Origin: Streptomyces sp. NBC_00464
Lineage (GTDB): Bacteria > Actinomycetota > Actinomycetes > Streptomycetales > Streptomycetaceae
NCBI RefSeq assembly: GCF_036013915.1
Contig: NZ_CP107899.1
Coordinates: 1,984,001 to 2,048,000 of the forward strand
DNA: 64,000 bases
Reading direction: 5' to 3'
Position numbers and translations under genes: made by a program. The notes beneath the pieces are model-generated. The model did not search any database. It saw nothing but the letters and a program-made list of their open reading frames with translations, and had not been told where the DNA came from. Shown piece by piece: positions 51,823 to 59,866 of the stretch (its first letter is position 1; every line of letters begins with the position of its first letter).

Positions 51823-52014
51823 TCAGAAGGCGTTGTTGAATCCCCAGAGCATCTCCCGCGGCTGTTCGACGCGGCCGCGCAGATCCGCGACCACCTCGGA
51901 CAGCACGGGGTGGTCCATGGTCCGCAGGGACTCCAGATCGAGGCCCAGCAGATCCGGCAGCTCGCCGGCGGCACCGGTCGCCCCTGCCCCGTCCTTACGT
52001 ATCGACTCGCTCAT
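51823..52014 (-). CDS. fxsA: FxsA-like RiPP precursor with FxNxx C-terminus
   Basis: 63-residue peptide. The leader (LPDLLGLDLESLRTMDHPVLSEVVADLRGRVEQP) has the acidic, helical look of FxSxx-COOH precursors, including the DHPVL-like block. The last residues are M-L-W-G-F59-N60-N61-A62-F63, immediately followed by the stop. The family signature is F-x-S-x-x at the very C-terminus; here Asn replaces Ser, and Phe is the last residue. GGGGAGGCGTG before the ATG at 52014 is an excellent ribosome site. The gene precedes fxsB and the HExxH gene, supporting precursor status. The expected product is a Phe59-Asn61 cyclophane, possibly hydroxylated. Confidence 0.85.
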   Translation of the reverse strand: MSESIRKDGAGATGAAGELPDLLGLDLESLRTMDHPVLSEVVADLRGRVEQPREMLWGFNNAF

Positions 52015-52054
52015 CACGCCTCCCCGTAGTGCAGCACCGGGACCGCCGCGCCGC

Positions 52055-52167
52055 GCTCGCCGTTGAGCGGACACCGCCGGTCCCGCGTCCCTGACCCGCC
52101 TCGGGCCTTTCGTGTGGATCACACCGGACGTCACCGGTCACGCAGCGCCCTGTGCTCGCCGTTGAGC
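52055..52167 (-). promoter_or_regulatory. Paired 14-base repeats upstream of fxsA
   Basis: GCTCGCCGTTGAGC occurs exactly at 52055-52068 and again at 52154-52167. Each copy is a partial dyad (GCTC ... GAGC around a central CG). They bracket the fxsA promoter region and are 99 bases apart; the distal one ends 2 bases before the stop codon of the upstream gene. They look like two sites for one dimeric regulator. Confidence 0.6.
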
Positions 52168-52169
52168 AC

Positions 52170-55100
52170 TCAGCGCTCCAGCTCGGCCAGCCGCCCGGCG
52201 GTCGACTGACCCGCCGCGCCGCCACCGTCCGGCAGTTTCCGCCACTCCTGACGGGCCGCCCGGTACGCGTCCCGCGCGGCCCGGGGGCGCCCCGCACTCT
52301 CATAGGTCTTACCCCGCCAGTCGTTGGCTGTAGCACTCAACTCCACGGCCTCTTGGAACTGTTGTGGACTCACCTGCTCCGCTTCTGCCTCCGCGGCGCA
52401 ATCGGCGGCCGACCGGAAGGCCTCGGCTGCGTCGTCGCGCCGGGCCGGCCGGTCCAGTGCGTCGGCGGCCTCAAGGCAGGCCCGGCCCAGCTCCAGCCAG
52501 CAGCGGGCCGCGGTCAGCGGGGACGCCGCCTCCTGCGCGGCGAGCCGGAGCAGATGCTCGGCCTCCCGCAGGTCGACCCGGTCCGCGGCGGCCCGGTGCC
52601 GCAGCATCAGGGCCCGACCGAGCATGAGCAGCCGCTCGGACTGGTGCGCGCCGCCCGCGGGCGTCTCGGAGCGGCAGTCGCGCAGCACCCGCACGGCCGC
52701 GCCGACATACGCGCCGCCGTCCGGCAGTTCGGCGCGGTGCAGCAGCGTGGCGCCCCACTCGGCGAGCAGGTCGGTGTGGGCCCGCGAGTCGCGCGGGGTG
52801 CCGCGGGCGGCGCGGGCGAACCACTCGGCGGCGGCGACGAGTTCGGCCGGGTCGCCGGTGTGCTCGTAGCGGGCCGCCCGGACCCGTCCGGCTCTGGTCT
52901 GCAGATGGGCGCGCTGGCGCTGTTCGCGTACGGTCTCCAGCGCCTGGCCGGTCAGCACCGCGGCTTCGTCCGGCTCCTCGCCGGAGGCGAGCAGGGCGTC
53001 CACCAGGTCCAGCACGATGCGGTTCTCGGTGCCCGTGGTGTATCCGCCGCCCTGGGTGAACGCCGTGCGCAGGGAGCGGGCGGACTGCCGGGCGTACTCC
53101 CGGGACTGCTCCGGGTCCTCGGTGGCACCGGCCAGTTTCAGCAGCGTCCTGCCGTGCTGCAGTGGCAGTGCGGCCGGGCGGTTCTCCTGGTCGGGCCAGG
53201 AGTCGGCGAAGGCTTCCAGCATCCCGCAGGCGCTCTGCAGCAGGGCGCTGTCACCGTCGAGCCGCCACTGCGCCTCCAGGGCCCGCACCCGCTCCAGGGT
53301 GAGCCGAAGGGCTTCGGCGGGCTCCATTCCGGGGGCCGCGCAGGCGAGGATGTACTCACGCTCGGCGCGCCGCAGGAGGTCCAGGGCGCCGCGCCGGTCC
53401 CCGCGCCGCCGCCCGTCGTCGGCTGCCGCGTGCAGCACCTGGGCCAGCACCGCCCGTTCGCGTACGGCGCCCGGGTGGGCCACGGCCCGTTCGGCGGCCC
53501 TTCTGGCCTCACCGAGAAGGTCGTCGCCGCCGCGCACCTCCCAGAGCCTCAGCACACACCGCGCGTACTCGGCCCAGAGCCCCGGCCCGGCGGCGGACTG
53601 CGGGCTGTTTCCGGCGACTCCCCTCAGCAGTTGCACGGCGTCGATCAGGCGCTGCACCATCTTGTCCGCCTCGAACTGCCGCACGAGCTCGCGGGCCTGT
53701 TCCACGGCGGGGCTCGTACCGGCCTCCGGGCGGCCCGTCGCGTCGGCGGGCTCCTGGGGCACGAACCCGGGGGGTACGGGCATGAATCGCTCCAGCACGC
53801 GGGCCGCGACCTCGGCAAAGGCGTGGGGAACGCCCCGGCCGTCGCCCGGCTCGTCCTCCTCGCCCTCGATCCCGACCGGCTCGTCACCGCTGTTCTCCTC
53901 GGCCTCCCCGGCGTCCCGTGCTCCGTCACCGAGCCAGGTACGGGTGGCGGCGGCGCCGGGCCGTGCACCGCGCAGCGTGCCGTCCCCGAGCTGCGCGAAG
54001 GCCAGAGCAGGGAAATTGGGACCGCCCTTGCCGAACCGCTGCTCGATGTACTGCGAACAGTGCTTCAGCACGAGCAGGGCCTCGTCACGGCCGAGCGGTC
54101 CGAGGAGTGCGTCCTGGACGCCGGGCTCGAACGCGTACCACTGCCCACGGCCGCCACCGCCGTCGGCACGGGTGAGAAGTCCGCTGAGCAGCACCTCGGC
54201 CAGTTCGGAGGGTCCCGAGTGGGGAAGCATCGTGCGTTGCACGAGCTGCATCACCGGGAGGTAGAGGGGTGCGGCCGCAAGATGCACGGCCAGTTGTCCG
54301 GCGGCCGGTGAGGCCACCGAGCGGAAGCGGCTGACGAGTTGGAGCGAGGAGAGCGATCCGCCGGACCGCTGGGCAGCGGCCGCCGGCTGGTCGGCCCGCA
54401 CCCAGCCGACCGCTCCGGCGATCCGGGCCGCACCGGTGCCGGAAAGCAGCCGGGCCCAGCCACCGAGCGCGTCCGCCGTCGGCGGGAGGACCGGGACGGC
54501 CAGGGCTCCGGGGTGCACGGCCGGGCCGGTACCGGCGTCCTCGGCGACCTTCAGCTGCGCCGCTCCGGCCGGGCCGTCACCCCGCGAGAGGAGGCCGAAG
54601 GTGACGGGCAGCCTGGTCCGGCTCCACATGCGCTGCGGCAGCGGTTGCAGGACCGCGACCGGGGACTGGCAGGCCAGCTGGTGGAGCAGCCGGTGGGCGC
54701 GCCCGCTGCGCCAGAGCGGTCCGGCGCAGTCGCTGATGACGACGGTGACCCGACGCCCGGTCGGATCACTGAGCCGGTCCGCGGAGTGCAGGGGGCCCGC
54801 GGCCGGGTCGGAGCTGCGGCTGACCGCGCATCCACCGTCGGGACCCTGGTGCAGATATCGCAGCTGGACATCGCGGAAGGCGCCCAACTGGGCAAATATG
54901 CGCTGGAGTTCATGGAACATCCGGTCCCACACCAGCATGGAGGAGGAGGCGTCCATGACGCACTGGAGGATGGCGTCACCCCTGCGGATGCCGCGGAAGA
55001 CCGGCATGATCATGCCGCCCGCCCGGGCGCTGCGTTCAGCGGTCGCCGTCTCGTCCAGGGCGCGCCTCAGCGGTGCGGAGGCCGGGTGATAGCGCTGCAA

Positions 55101-55664
55101 CGGGCGCAGGGCGCGGGCGAGTTCGAGGGGGGCGGGAAGCACGGGGGCTGCGGGCACGCCGAAGGTGAGCGCGGTGTCGGGGGCGTGCTCCGGGGGCCGC
55201 CGGCCGGAGCCGTGCTCATCGGCGCGGGGCGCACGCGCCCGGCCCGGTACGGGGTACAGGGAGATCTTCCCGTCACCGCTCGGCCCGCTCGGCCCGCTCG
55301 GCCCCTCGGGCGGGGCGTCCGCGTCAGGGGTGTCACCCTCCGGCGTGGCCCCCGCTCCGGCACGGGTGGGGGCCACGGGCTCCACGGGGGACGGTGCCGA
55401 CGGGGGTGCGCCCTGCCCCTCGGCCCGGTCCGTCGCCGACTCATCGGCGCCGCGTGTCCACCGGGCCAGCCAGAGCGCGTCGCACAGCTGCTCCACGTCG
55501 GGGTCGAGCCCGGCTCCGCGCAACCGCGCGACCAGCGTCGCGAGCTGCCCCTCACCGGGTGCCGCACCGTCCGGGCCCGCACCGCGTGCCGCACCGTCCG
55601 GGTCGGGTGCGCCATCCGGCTCCCGGCCCCCTGGGCCCCCGGGCGTCCCGTCCGCCGCACGCAT
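52170..55664 (-). CDS. SAV_2336-like vWA and TPR-like protein
   Basis: 1164 residues. A short N-terminal helical domain (LATLVARLRGAGLDPDVEQLCDALWLARW) is typical of SAV_2336-family proteins. A low-complexity linker leads to a vWA-type domain with an intact metal site, D-x-S-x-S at Asp238-Ser240-Ser242 (VMDASSSM). A long alpha-helical, TPR-like C-terminal half follows (about 600-1160). Such proteins pair with MoxR ATPases; the MoxR gene lies 7 bases upstream. The role is probably an effector-loading adaptor regulated by nucleotide and metal binding. Confidence 0.8.
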   Translation of the reverse strand: MRAADGTPGGPGGREPDGAPDPDGAARGAGPDGAAPGEGQLATLVARLRGAGLDPDVEQLCDALWLARWTRGADESATDRAEGQGAPPSAPSPVEPVAPTRAGAGATPEGDTPDADAPPEGPSGPSGPSGDGKISLYPVPGRARAPRADEHGSGRRPPEHAPDTALTFGVPAAPVLPAPLELARALRPLQRYHPASAPLRRALDETATAERSARAGGMIMPVFRGIRRGDAILQCVMDASSSMLVWDRMFHELQRIFAQLGAFRDVQLRYLHQGPDGGCAVSRSSDPAAGPLHSADRLSDPTGRRVTVVISDCAGPLWRSGRAHRLLHQLACQSPVAVLQPLPQRMWSRTRLPVTFGLLSRGDGPAGAAQLKVAEDAGTGPAVHPGALAVPVLPPTADALGGWARLLSGTGAARIAGAVGWVRADQPAAAAQRSGGSLSSLQLVSRFRSVASPAAGQLAVHLAAAPLYLPVMQLVQRTMLPHSGPSELAEVLLSGLLTRADGGGGRGQWYAFEPGVQDALLGPLGRDEALLVLKHCSQYIEQRFGKGGPNFPALAFAQLGDGTLRGARPGAAATRTWLGDGARDAGEAEENSGDEPVGIEGEEDEPGDGRGVPHAFAEVAARVLERFMPVPPGFVPQEPADATGRPEAGTSPAVEQARELVRQFEADKMVQRLIDAVQLLRGVAGNSPQSAAGPGLWAEYARCVLRLWEVRGGDDLLGEARRAAERAVAHPGAVRERAVLAQVLHAAADDGRRRGDRRGALDLLRRAEREYILACAAPGMEPAEALRLTLERVRALEAQWRLDGDSALLQSACGMLEAFADSWPDQENRPAALPLQHGRTLLKLAGATEDPEQSREYARQSARSLRTAFTQGGGYTTGTENRIVLDLVDALLASGEEPDEAAVLTGQALETVREQRQRAHLQTRAGRVRAARYEHTGDPAELVAAAEWFARAARGTPRDSRAHTDLLAEWGATLLHRAELPDGGAYVGAAVRVLRDCRSETPAGGAHQSERLLMLGRALMLRHRAAADRVDLREAEHLLRLAAQEAASPLTAARCWLELGRACLEAADALDRPARRDDAAEAFRSAADCAAEAEAEQVSPQQFQEAVELSATANDWRGKTYESAGRPRAARDAYRAARQEWRKLPDGGGAAGQSTAGRLAELER

Positions 55665-55671
55665 CAGCGCG

Positions 55672-56691
55672 TCACCTCGGCCGGTCGAGTCGCTGGATGA
55701 GCAGGTCGGCGAGCCGGTCGCGGCCGGTCGGGGCCGCCGCCTGGGTGAGGTAGATCGCGTTCAGCAACTGGTCGGTGGCCAGGAGTTCGCTGCGCGAGCG
55801 CTCCAGGAAGAGCGTGATGAGGTCCTCGCTGGACCGGGCGGCCTCCTCACCCAGGTGCGCCTTGACGAACGCGGCCAGTCGCTTGTGGTCGGGACGTCCC
55901 AGCTCCAGGTGAATGCAGCGGCGCATCAGCGGGGCGGGGAAGTCCCGCTCCCCGTTGCTGGTGAGCACCACGAACGGGAAGGCCCGGCACTGCACCCGGC
56001 CGCCCTTGATCCGCACCTTGTTGCCGTCGTGGTCGAGCACGTCCGCCTCGCCGTCGGGCAGTCGGTCCGCGATCCGTTCCAGCTCGGGGATGGCGAACTC
56101 GCCCTCCTCCAGCACGTTGAGCAGGTCGTTCGGCAGGTCGATGTCGCTCTTGTCGAGCTCGTCGATGAGCAGCACCCGCGGCCGGTCCGAGGGCAGCAGC
56201 GCGGTGCCCAGCGGTCCGAGCCGGATGTAACTTCCCACGCTCTGCGCCGAGTCGACTCCGGCACCGCCGTCCGTCGACGCGTGCGAGGCGATCTGTACGT
56301 CCTGCAGCCGCGCGATCGCGTCGTAGTGGTAGAGGCCGTCCAGCAACGTGGTGCGGCTGACCACGGGCCAGCGCAGCACCTTTCCGAACTCCAGCTCCCG
56401 GGCGACGGAGTGGGCCAGGGTGCTCTTCCCCGCGCCCGGGTCGCCGGTGACCAGCAGCGGGCGCCGCAAGTACAGTGCGGCGTTGATCATTTCGAGTTCC
56501 TCGGCCCCGGGCCGGTGCTCATCGGCGATGCGTCCGGGAATGCCGAGGCGGCGGTCGGCCGACTCGGCTCCGTCCGCTCCGCCGGACTCACCGGCGAAAT
56601 CGCGCCAGGGCGGAGGGGGCGGCAGTTGCGCCACCTCGTCGTGCGGTTCGCCGATGCCTCGGTAGATGAGCCACTCGCTGGGTTCACTCAT
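55672..56691 (-). CDS. MoxR-type AAA+ ATPase
   Basis: 339 residues: Walker A GDPGAGKST (83-91), Walker B RVLLIDELDKSD near 170, sensor 1 VLTSNGERDFP and arginine finger APLMRRCIHL. MoxR ATPases act as chaperones for vWA proteins, and the partner vWA gene follows after 7 bases with its ribosome site over this stop codon. The ATG at 56691 is preceded by GAGGAA. Confidence 0.92.
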   Translation of the reverse strand: MSEPSEWLIYRGIGEPHDEVAQLPPPPPWRDFAGESGGADGAESADRRLGIPGRIADEHRPGAEELEMINAALYLRRPLLVTGDPGAGKSTLAHSVARELEFGKVLRWPVVSRTTLLDGLYHYDAIARLQDVQIASHASTDGGAGVDSAQSVGSYIRLGPLGTALLPSDRPRVLLIDELDKSDIDLPNDLLNVLEEGEFAIPELERIADRLPDGEADVLDHDGNKVRIKGGRVQCRAFPFVVLTSNGERDFPAPLMRRCIHLELGRPDHKRLAAFVKAHLGEEAARSSEDLITLFLERSRSELLATDQLLNAIYLTQAAAPTGRDRLADLLIQRLDRPR

Positions 56692-56765
56692 AGCGTGTTC
56701 CTCGTTGTCACTCGCCTGCGGGCGGCCACCGTCGAACCTGCCTTACCGTAGCGATCCGGAGTAAC

Positions 56766-56788
56766 CCCCGTAAGGGGGAGGCCCCTTG
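56766..56788. terminator. Overlapping hairpins between trypsin-like and MoxR genes
   Basis: CCCCC-GTAA-GGGGG at 56766-56779 overlaps AAGGGG-GAGG-CCCCTT at 56773-56788. They sit in the 127-base gap and offer two mutually exclusive stems, which could attenuate transcription into moxR or simply terminate the upstream pair. Confidence 0.4.
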
Positions 56789-56818
56789 ACCCCTGGGCGC
56801 GAGGTGGAAAACTTTGCG

Positions 56819-58903
56819 TCACGGCGCCTCCAGGAACGCGTCGGAATCCGGCAGTGCGTGATTCGGGTCTTCGTAGTACAGGGCAACTCCGTCGGACCAG
56901 AACATCTCCGTACGTCCCGCCCCCACTCCTCTTCTCAGCTCATGGATCCTCCACGGCAGCCGGTCCCGGGTGCGGGCGCCCGACACGGCGTCGGCCACGC
57001 GTCGGTGGAACTCCCTGCAGACCGTGTCGGCCTCGGCGGCCCTTCGCTGCAGCAGGACGGCCCCGAAGCCGGCGTCGATCAGCCGGACCACCCCGGCGGT
57101 GATGCCGGAGTCCGGCCGGCTGCCGTAGCGGCAGAGGACCGGCACGGTGTCGTGCGCCAGGGTCCGCAGCCGCGTCACATCCGGTACACGTACCCTCAAA
57201 TCGTCCTCGCAGTCGACCACTTCGGCATGGATCCCCGGCTCCGTCCCGGCGTCCCGGCGCGCCCGCCGCTTGTCGGCCGGCCCCTGGTACGAACTGCGCA
57301 GGACCACCGGCCGTACGACTCCGAGCGGCAGCCCGTTCGAGGGAAGCACCCACTCGTCGACCGGCAGCCCAAAGAGCGCGGGTGCCACGACGACCTGGAG
57401 CATCGCCGGACTGCCCGGCTCGTCGCACCGCCGGAAGGCCTCGGCGAGCGCGGCGGCCAGCCGGTCGGGAACGGTGCCGAGCGGGGCCCCGCGGCTGTCC
57501 TCGTCGATGGGCTCCGCCCCCGAGGCCTGCCGGTCGACGGCGACCCGCCAGTCGTACTGGTCGCGGGCCCAGCCCTGGAGGTCCACGTTCAGCACGACTC
57601 CGTCGCGGTCCCCGTGCGGGACGGGTTCGCTCACGGACGGGTACACGGCCTGCTGGCGGTTCTCTTCCAGGCGCAGCCGGATGGCCGCCCACTCCATGTC
57701 GAGCTGCCCGCGCAGATCCCGGGAGAGTTCGACGTCGGCGATCCGCTTCACCCACCCCCACAGCGCCTTGGCGTTCGTGACGGAGAGCTGTCCGCAGGGC
57801 CGGTCCGCCGTGAGGACGCCCATGCAGTAGCGCACGATCAGCTCGAAGCGGGCCTGCCGGTCGTGGGCGCGGGTCTCGTACAGCACCCCCAGACCGTCCC
57901 GCCAGCCGCGCGGGGCCGGCCGGTGGTCACGGGAGTAGACACCGGGCAGGCGGTCGAGGAGGGCGAGCAGACTGCGGGTGCTGGCCGGTGGCGGGAGTTC
58001 GGCGAGCCGCCCGAGCAGGTCCGCGCGCAGTCGGGGGCCGAGGACGCCGGCGGAGGGTCCCGGCAGTTCGCTCTGCACGTCGGTCCAGGTCCGCTCGGTG
58101 CCGACCGCGACGTTGTGCCGGTCCGCGTGGTAGCGGTCGTGGGCGTGGAACACGGACTGGTAGGTGTCGTCGGTCTCGGTCTCGATGGGTGTGGACGGCA
58201 CCTCCAGGGTGCGCAGCCGCTCGATCCCGACGGCCGTGCCGCCCTGCTGCCTGTCCAGCCGCGACTTGACCACCCCGACCACCTCGCCCCGGGCGAAGTC
58301 GATCACGGGCCCGCCGGACATACCCGGCTCCAGCCAGCCCTCGTCGAGGAGGACGACCTGCTCCACATCGTCGGCGGCGCCGTAGGAACCGTTCACCCGG
58401 TAGGTACCGTTGCGCAGCTTCAGCCCGCCGCCGGGCGAGTTGACCCACCCCACGCAGCGGATGTCGCCGCCGCGGAGCAGGGCCCCGGAGCGCTCGGCGA
58501 CGTACACGCAGGCGTGCTCGACGGGCCGGCGGAGCTGGATGAGCGCCAGGTCGGGGGCGGGCCAGGCGGTGGTCCCCGGCGGCCGGGTGCCGGGCATCGC
58601 GACGACGACCTTGCCGGGGACTTCGGCGAGTTCGCCGCTGTGCCGGTCCCCCTTGAACACCACGTTCACCATGCCCCCCTCCCCCCGCATGGCCACGTGG
58701 GCGCACGTCAGGATCCAGCTCGGAGCGATGAAGAACCCGCTCCCCAGGAACTCCCCTCCCGGGGCCTGACCGCCCGGTCCGTCAGGGGCATACCCGGACC
58801 CCGGTCGATGGATGCGCACGGTCGCGTCCTCCACGAGGCCCAGAAGAGCAGCGTCCGACTGTCCCTGACCGCCCTCTGCGCCCCCGTCGGGGTCCGAGGT
58901 CAT
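56819..58903 (-). CDS. Trypsin-like serine protease with VMAP-type C-terminal region
   Basis: 694 residues. The protease domain has an intact triad: His69 in LTCAHV, Asp118 in APDLALIQL, Ser196 in PGMSGGPV. There is no signal peptide, so it should be cytosolic. Residues about 270-430 are helical and look like a small effector-associated domain. The C-terminal third (VVLNVDLQGWARDQYDWRVAV, DEWVLPSNGLPLGVVRPVVLR, SGITAGVVRLIDAGFGAVLLQRR) resembles the C-terminal region of vWA-MoxR-associated proteins. It would be the effector triggered by the MoxR/vWA pair. Its ATG overlaps the Trypco1-like stop. Confidence 0.82.
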   Translation of the reverse strand: MTSDPDGGAEGGQGQSDAALLGLVEDATVRIHRPGSGYAPDGPGGQAPGGEFLGSGFFIAPSWILTCAHVAMRGEGGMVNVVFKGDRHSGELAEVPGKVVVAMPGTRPPGTTAWPAPDLALIQLRRPVEHACVYVAERSGALLRGGDIRCVGWVNSPGGGLKLRNGTYRVNGSYGAADDVEQVVLLDEGWLEPGMSGGPVIDFARGEVVGVVKSRLDRQQGGTAVGIERLRTLEVPSTPIETETDDTYQSVFHAHDRYHADRHNVAVGTERTWTDVQSELPGPSAGVLGPRLRADLLGRLAELPPPASTRSLLALLDRLPGVYSRDHRPAPRGWRDGLGVLYETRAHDRQARFELIVRYCMGVLTADRPCGQLSVTNAKALWGWVKRIADVELSRDLRGQLDMEWAAIRLRLEENRQQAVYPSVSEPVPHGDRDGVVLNVDLQGWARDQYDWRVAVDRQASGAEPIDEDSRGAPLGTVPDRLAAALAEAFRRCDEPGSPAMLQVVVAPALFGLPVDEWVLPSNGLPLGVVRPVVLRSSYQGPADKRRARRDAGTEPGIHAEVVDCEDDLRVRVPDVTRLRTLAHDTVPVLCRYGSRPDSGITAGVVRLIDAGFGAVLLQRRAAEADTVCREFHRRVADAVSGARTRDRLPWRIHELRRGVGAGRTEMFWSDGVALYYEDPNHALPDSDAFLEAP

Positions 58904-59472
58904 GCCCCGCCGCCGTCGGTGTCGTCCGCGCCGTCCGGGTGTGCCGGTGCGCCGGGGGCTGCCCCGGCGTGCGGGAGGCCCGCGGGTGCGCCGGCGGGCG
59001 GCGACGGGCGTACGGGCGCCGGGGGCGCGAACGGAACGGGTGGCATCGCGGGGGCGGGTGCCTGCGCCGGCACGGGTACGGGCACGGGCTCCGGCGCCGG
59101 CGGATCGACCGGAGGTCCGCCGCCGTTCCAGGTGAGCGTGACCTTGATCGCTCCCTTGGCCTCGCCGTCCGCGAGCAGCCCGACGACCTTGCCCGACTTG
59201 GCGGTGAGCTCGATCCCGAACTCGACGCTGACCTCGTCCGGCCGCACGGCACGCAGCGGCACGGCGAGTGAGCGCGCGACACTGGTCACCACGGAGTGCA
59301 GGCTCTCGACCCGGGCCTGCACCTGGTCGGTGAGGTTCCCGAATCCGGTGTCCGTGAACGTCAGGCCACCGGGCTCCGGACGGTCCAGCTCCTCGGCTCC
59401 CGAGATCCGCGCCCAGACCGGTGTGCCGTCCGGCATCTCGATGCGCGTAATGCGGGCCCCACTGTCACCCAT
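58900..59472 (-). CDS. Trypco1-like (CU044_2847 family) protein with Pro-rich tail
   Basis: 190 residues. Residues 1-125 carry the trypsin-co-occurring pattern (DEVSVEFGIELTAKSGKVVGLL ... AIKVTLTW), homologous in layout to the 137-residue protein at 45474-45887. A Pro/Ala-rich tail of about 65 residues follows. It is coupled to the trypsin-like gene by a 4-base overlap and heads the module. Function is unknown; close pairing suggests an inhibitor, substrate or docking subunit of the protease. Confidence 0.75.
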   Translation of the reverse strand: MGDSGARITRIEMPDGTPVWARISGAEELDRPEPGGLTFTDTGFGNLTDQVQARVESLHSVVTSVARSLAVPLRAVRPDEVSVEFGIELTAKSGKVVGLLADGEAKGAIKVTLTWNGGGPPVDPPAPEPVPVPVPAQAPAPAMPPVPFAPPAPVRPSPPAGAPAGLPHAGAAPGAPAHPDGADDTDGGGA

Positions 59473-59666
59473 GACACCCCCCGCTCCCCAACTCCCCGCA
59501 GGTTAACGGCCGTAGGCGGCCGATGCGAGGCACATGCACCATGACGCCGGAGCACCGCGGGCCGGTTCTCGGCCGTCCCGCCCTGCCGACGCCGGGCCGC
59601 CGCCCTGCCGACGCCCGGCCGTCCACCGGCCACGGCGGGGCTGTCACCAGGGCTTAAACTTGCGCC

Positions 59667-59852
59667 ATGTACTTCACCGACCGCGGTATCGAGGAGCTGG
59701 AGAAGCGGCGAGGCGAGGAAGAGGTCACTTTCGAGTGGCTCGCCGAGCAGCTCCGTACGTTCGTCGATCTGAACCCCGACTTCGAGGTGCCGGTCGAGCG
59801 CCTCGCCACGTGGCTGGCCCGGCTGGACGACGAGGACGAGGACGACGACTGA
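59667..59852 (+). CDS. DUF6104 family protein
   Basis: 61-residue acidic, soluble protein (YFTDRGIEELEKRRGEEEVTFEWLAEQLRTFVDLNPDFEVPVERLATWLARLDD, then an Asp/Glu tail). It belongs to a small family widespread in Streptomyces with no known function. The ATG at 59667 is the only sensible start. The downstream gene is convergent 14 bases away. Confidence 0.85.
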   Translation: MYFTDRGIEELEKRRGEEEVTFEWLAEQLRTFVDLNPDFEVPVERLATWLARLDDEDEDDD

Positions 59853-59866
59853 CCGGCCCGGGGCGT

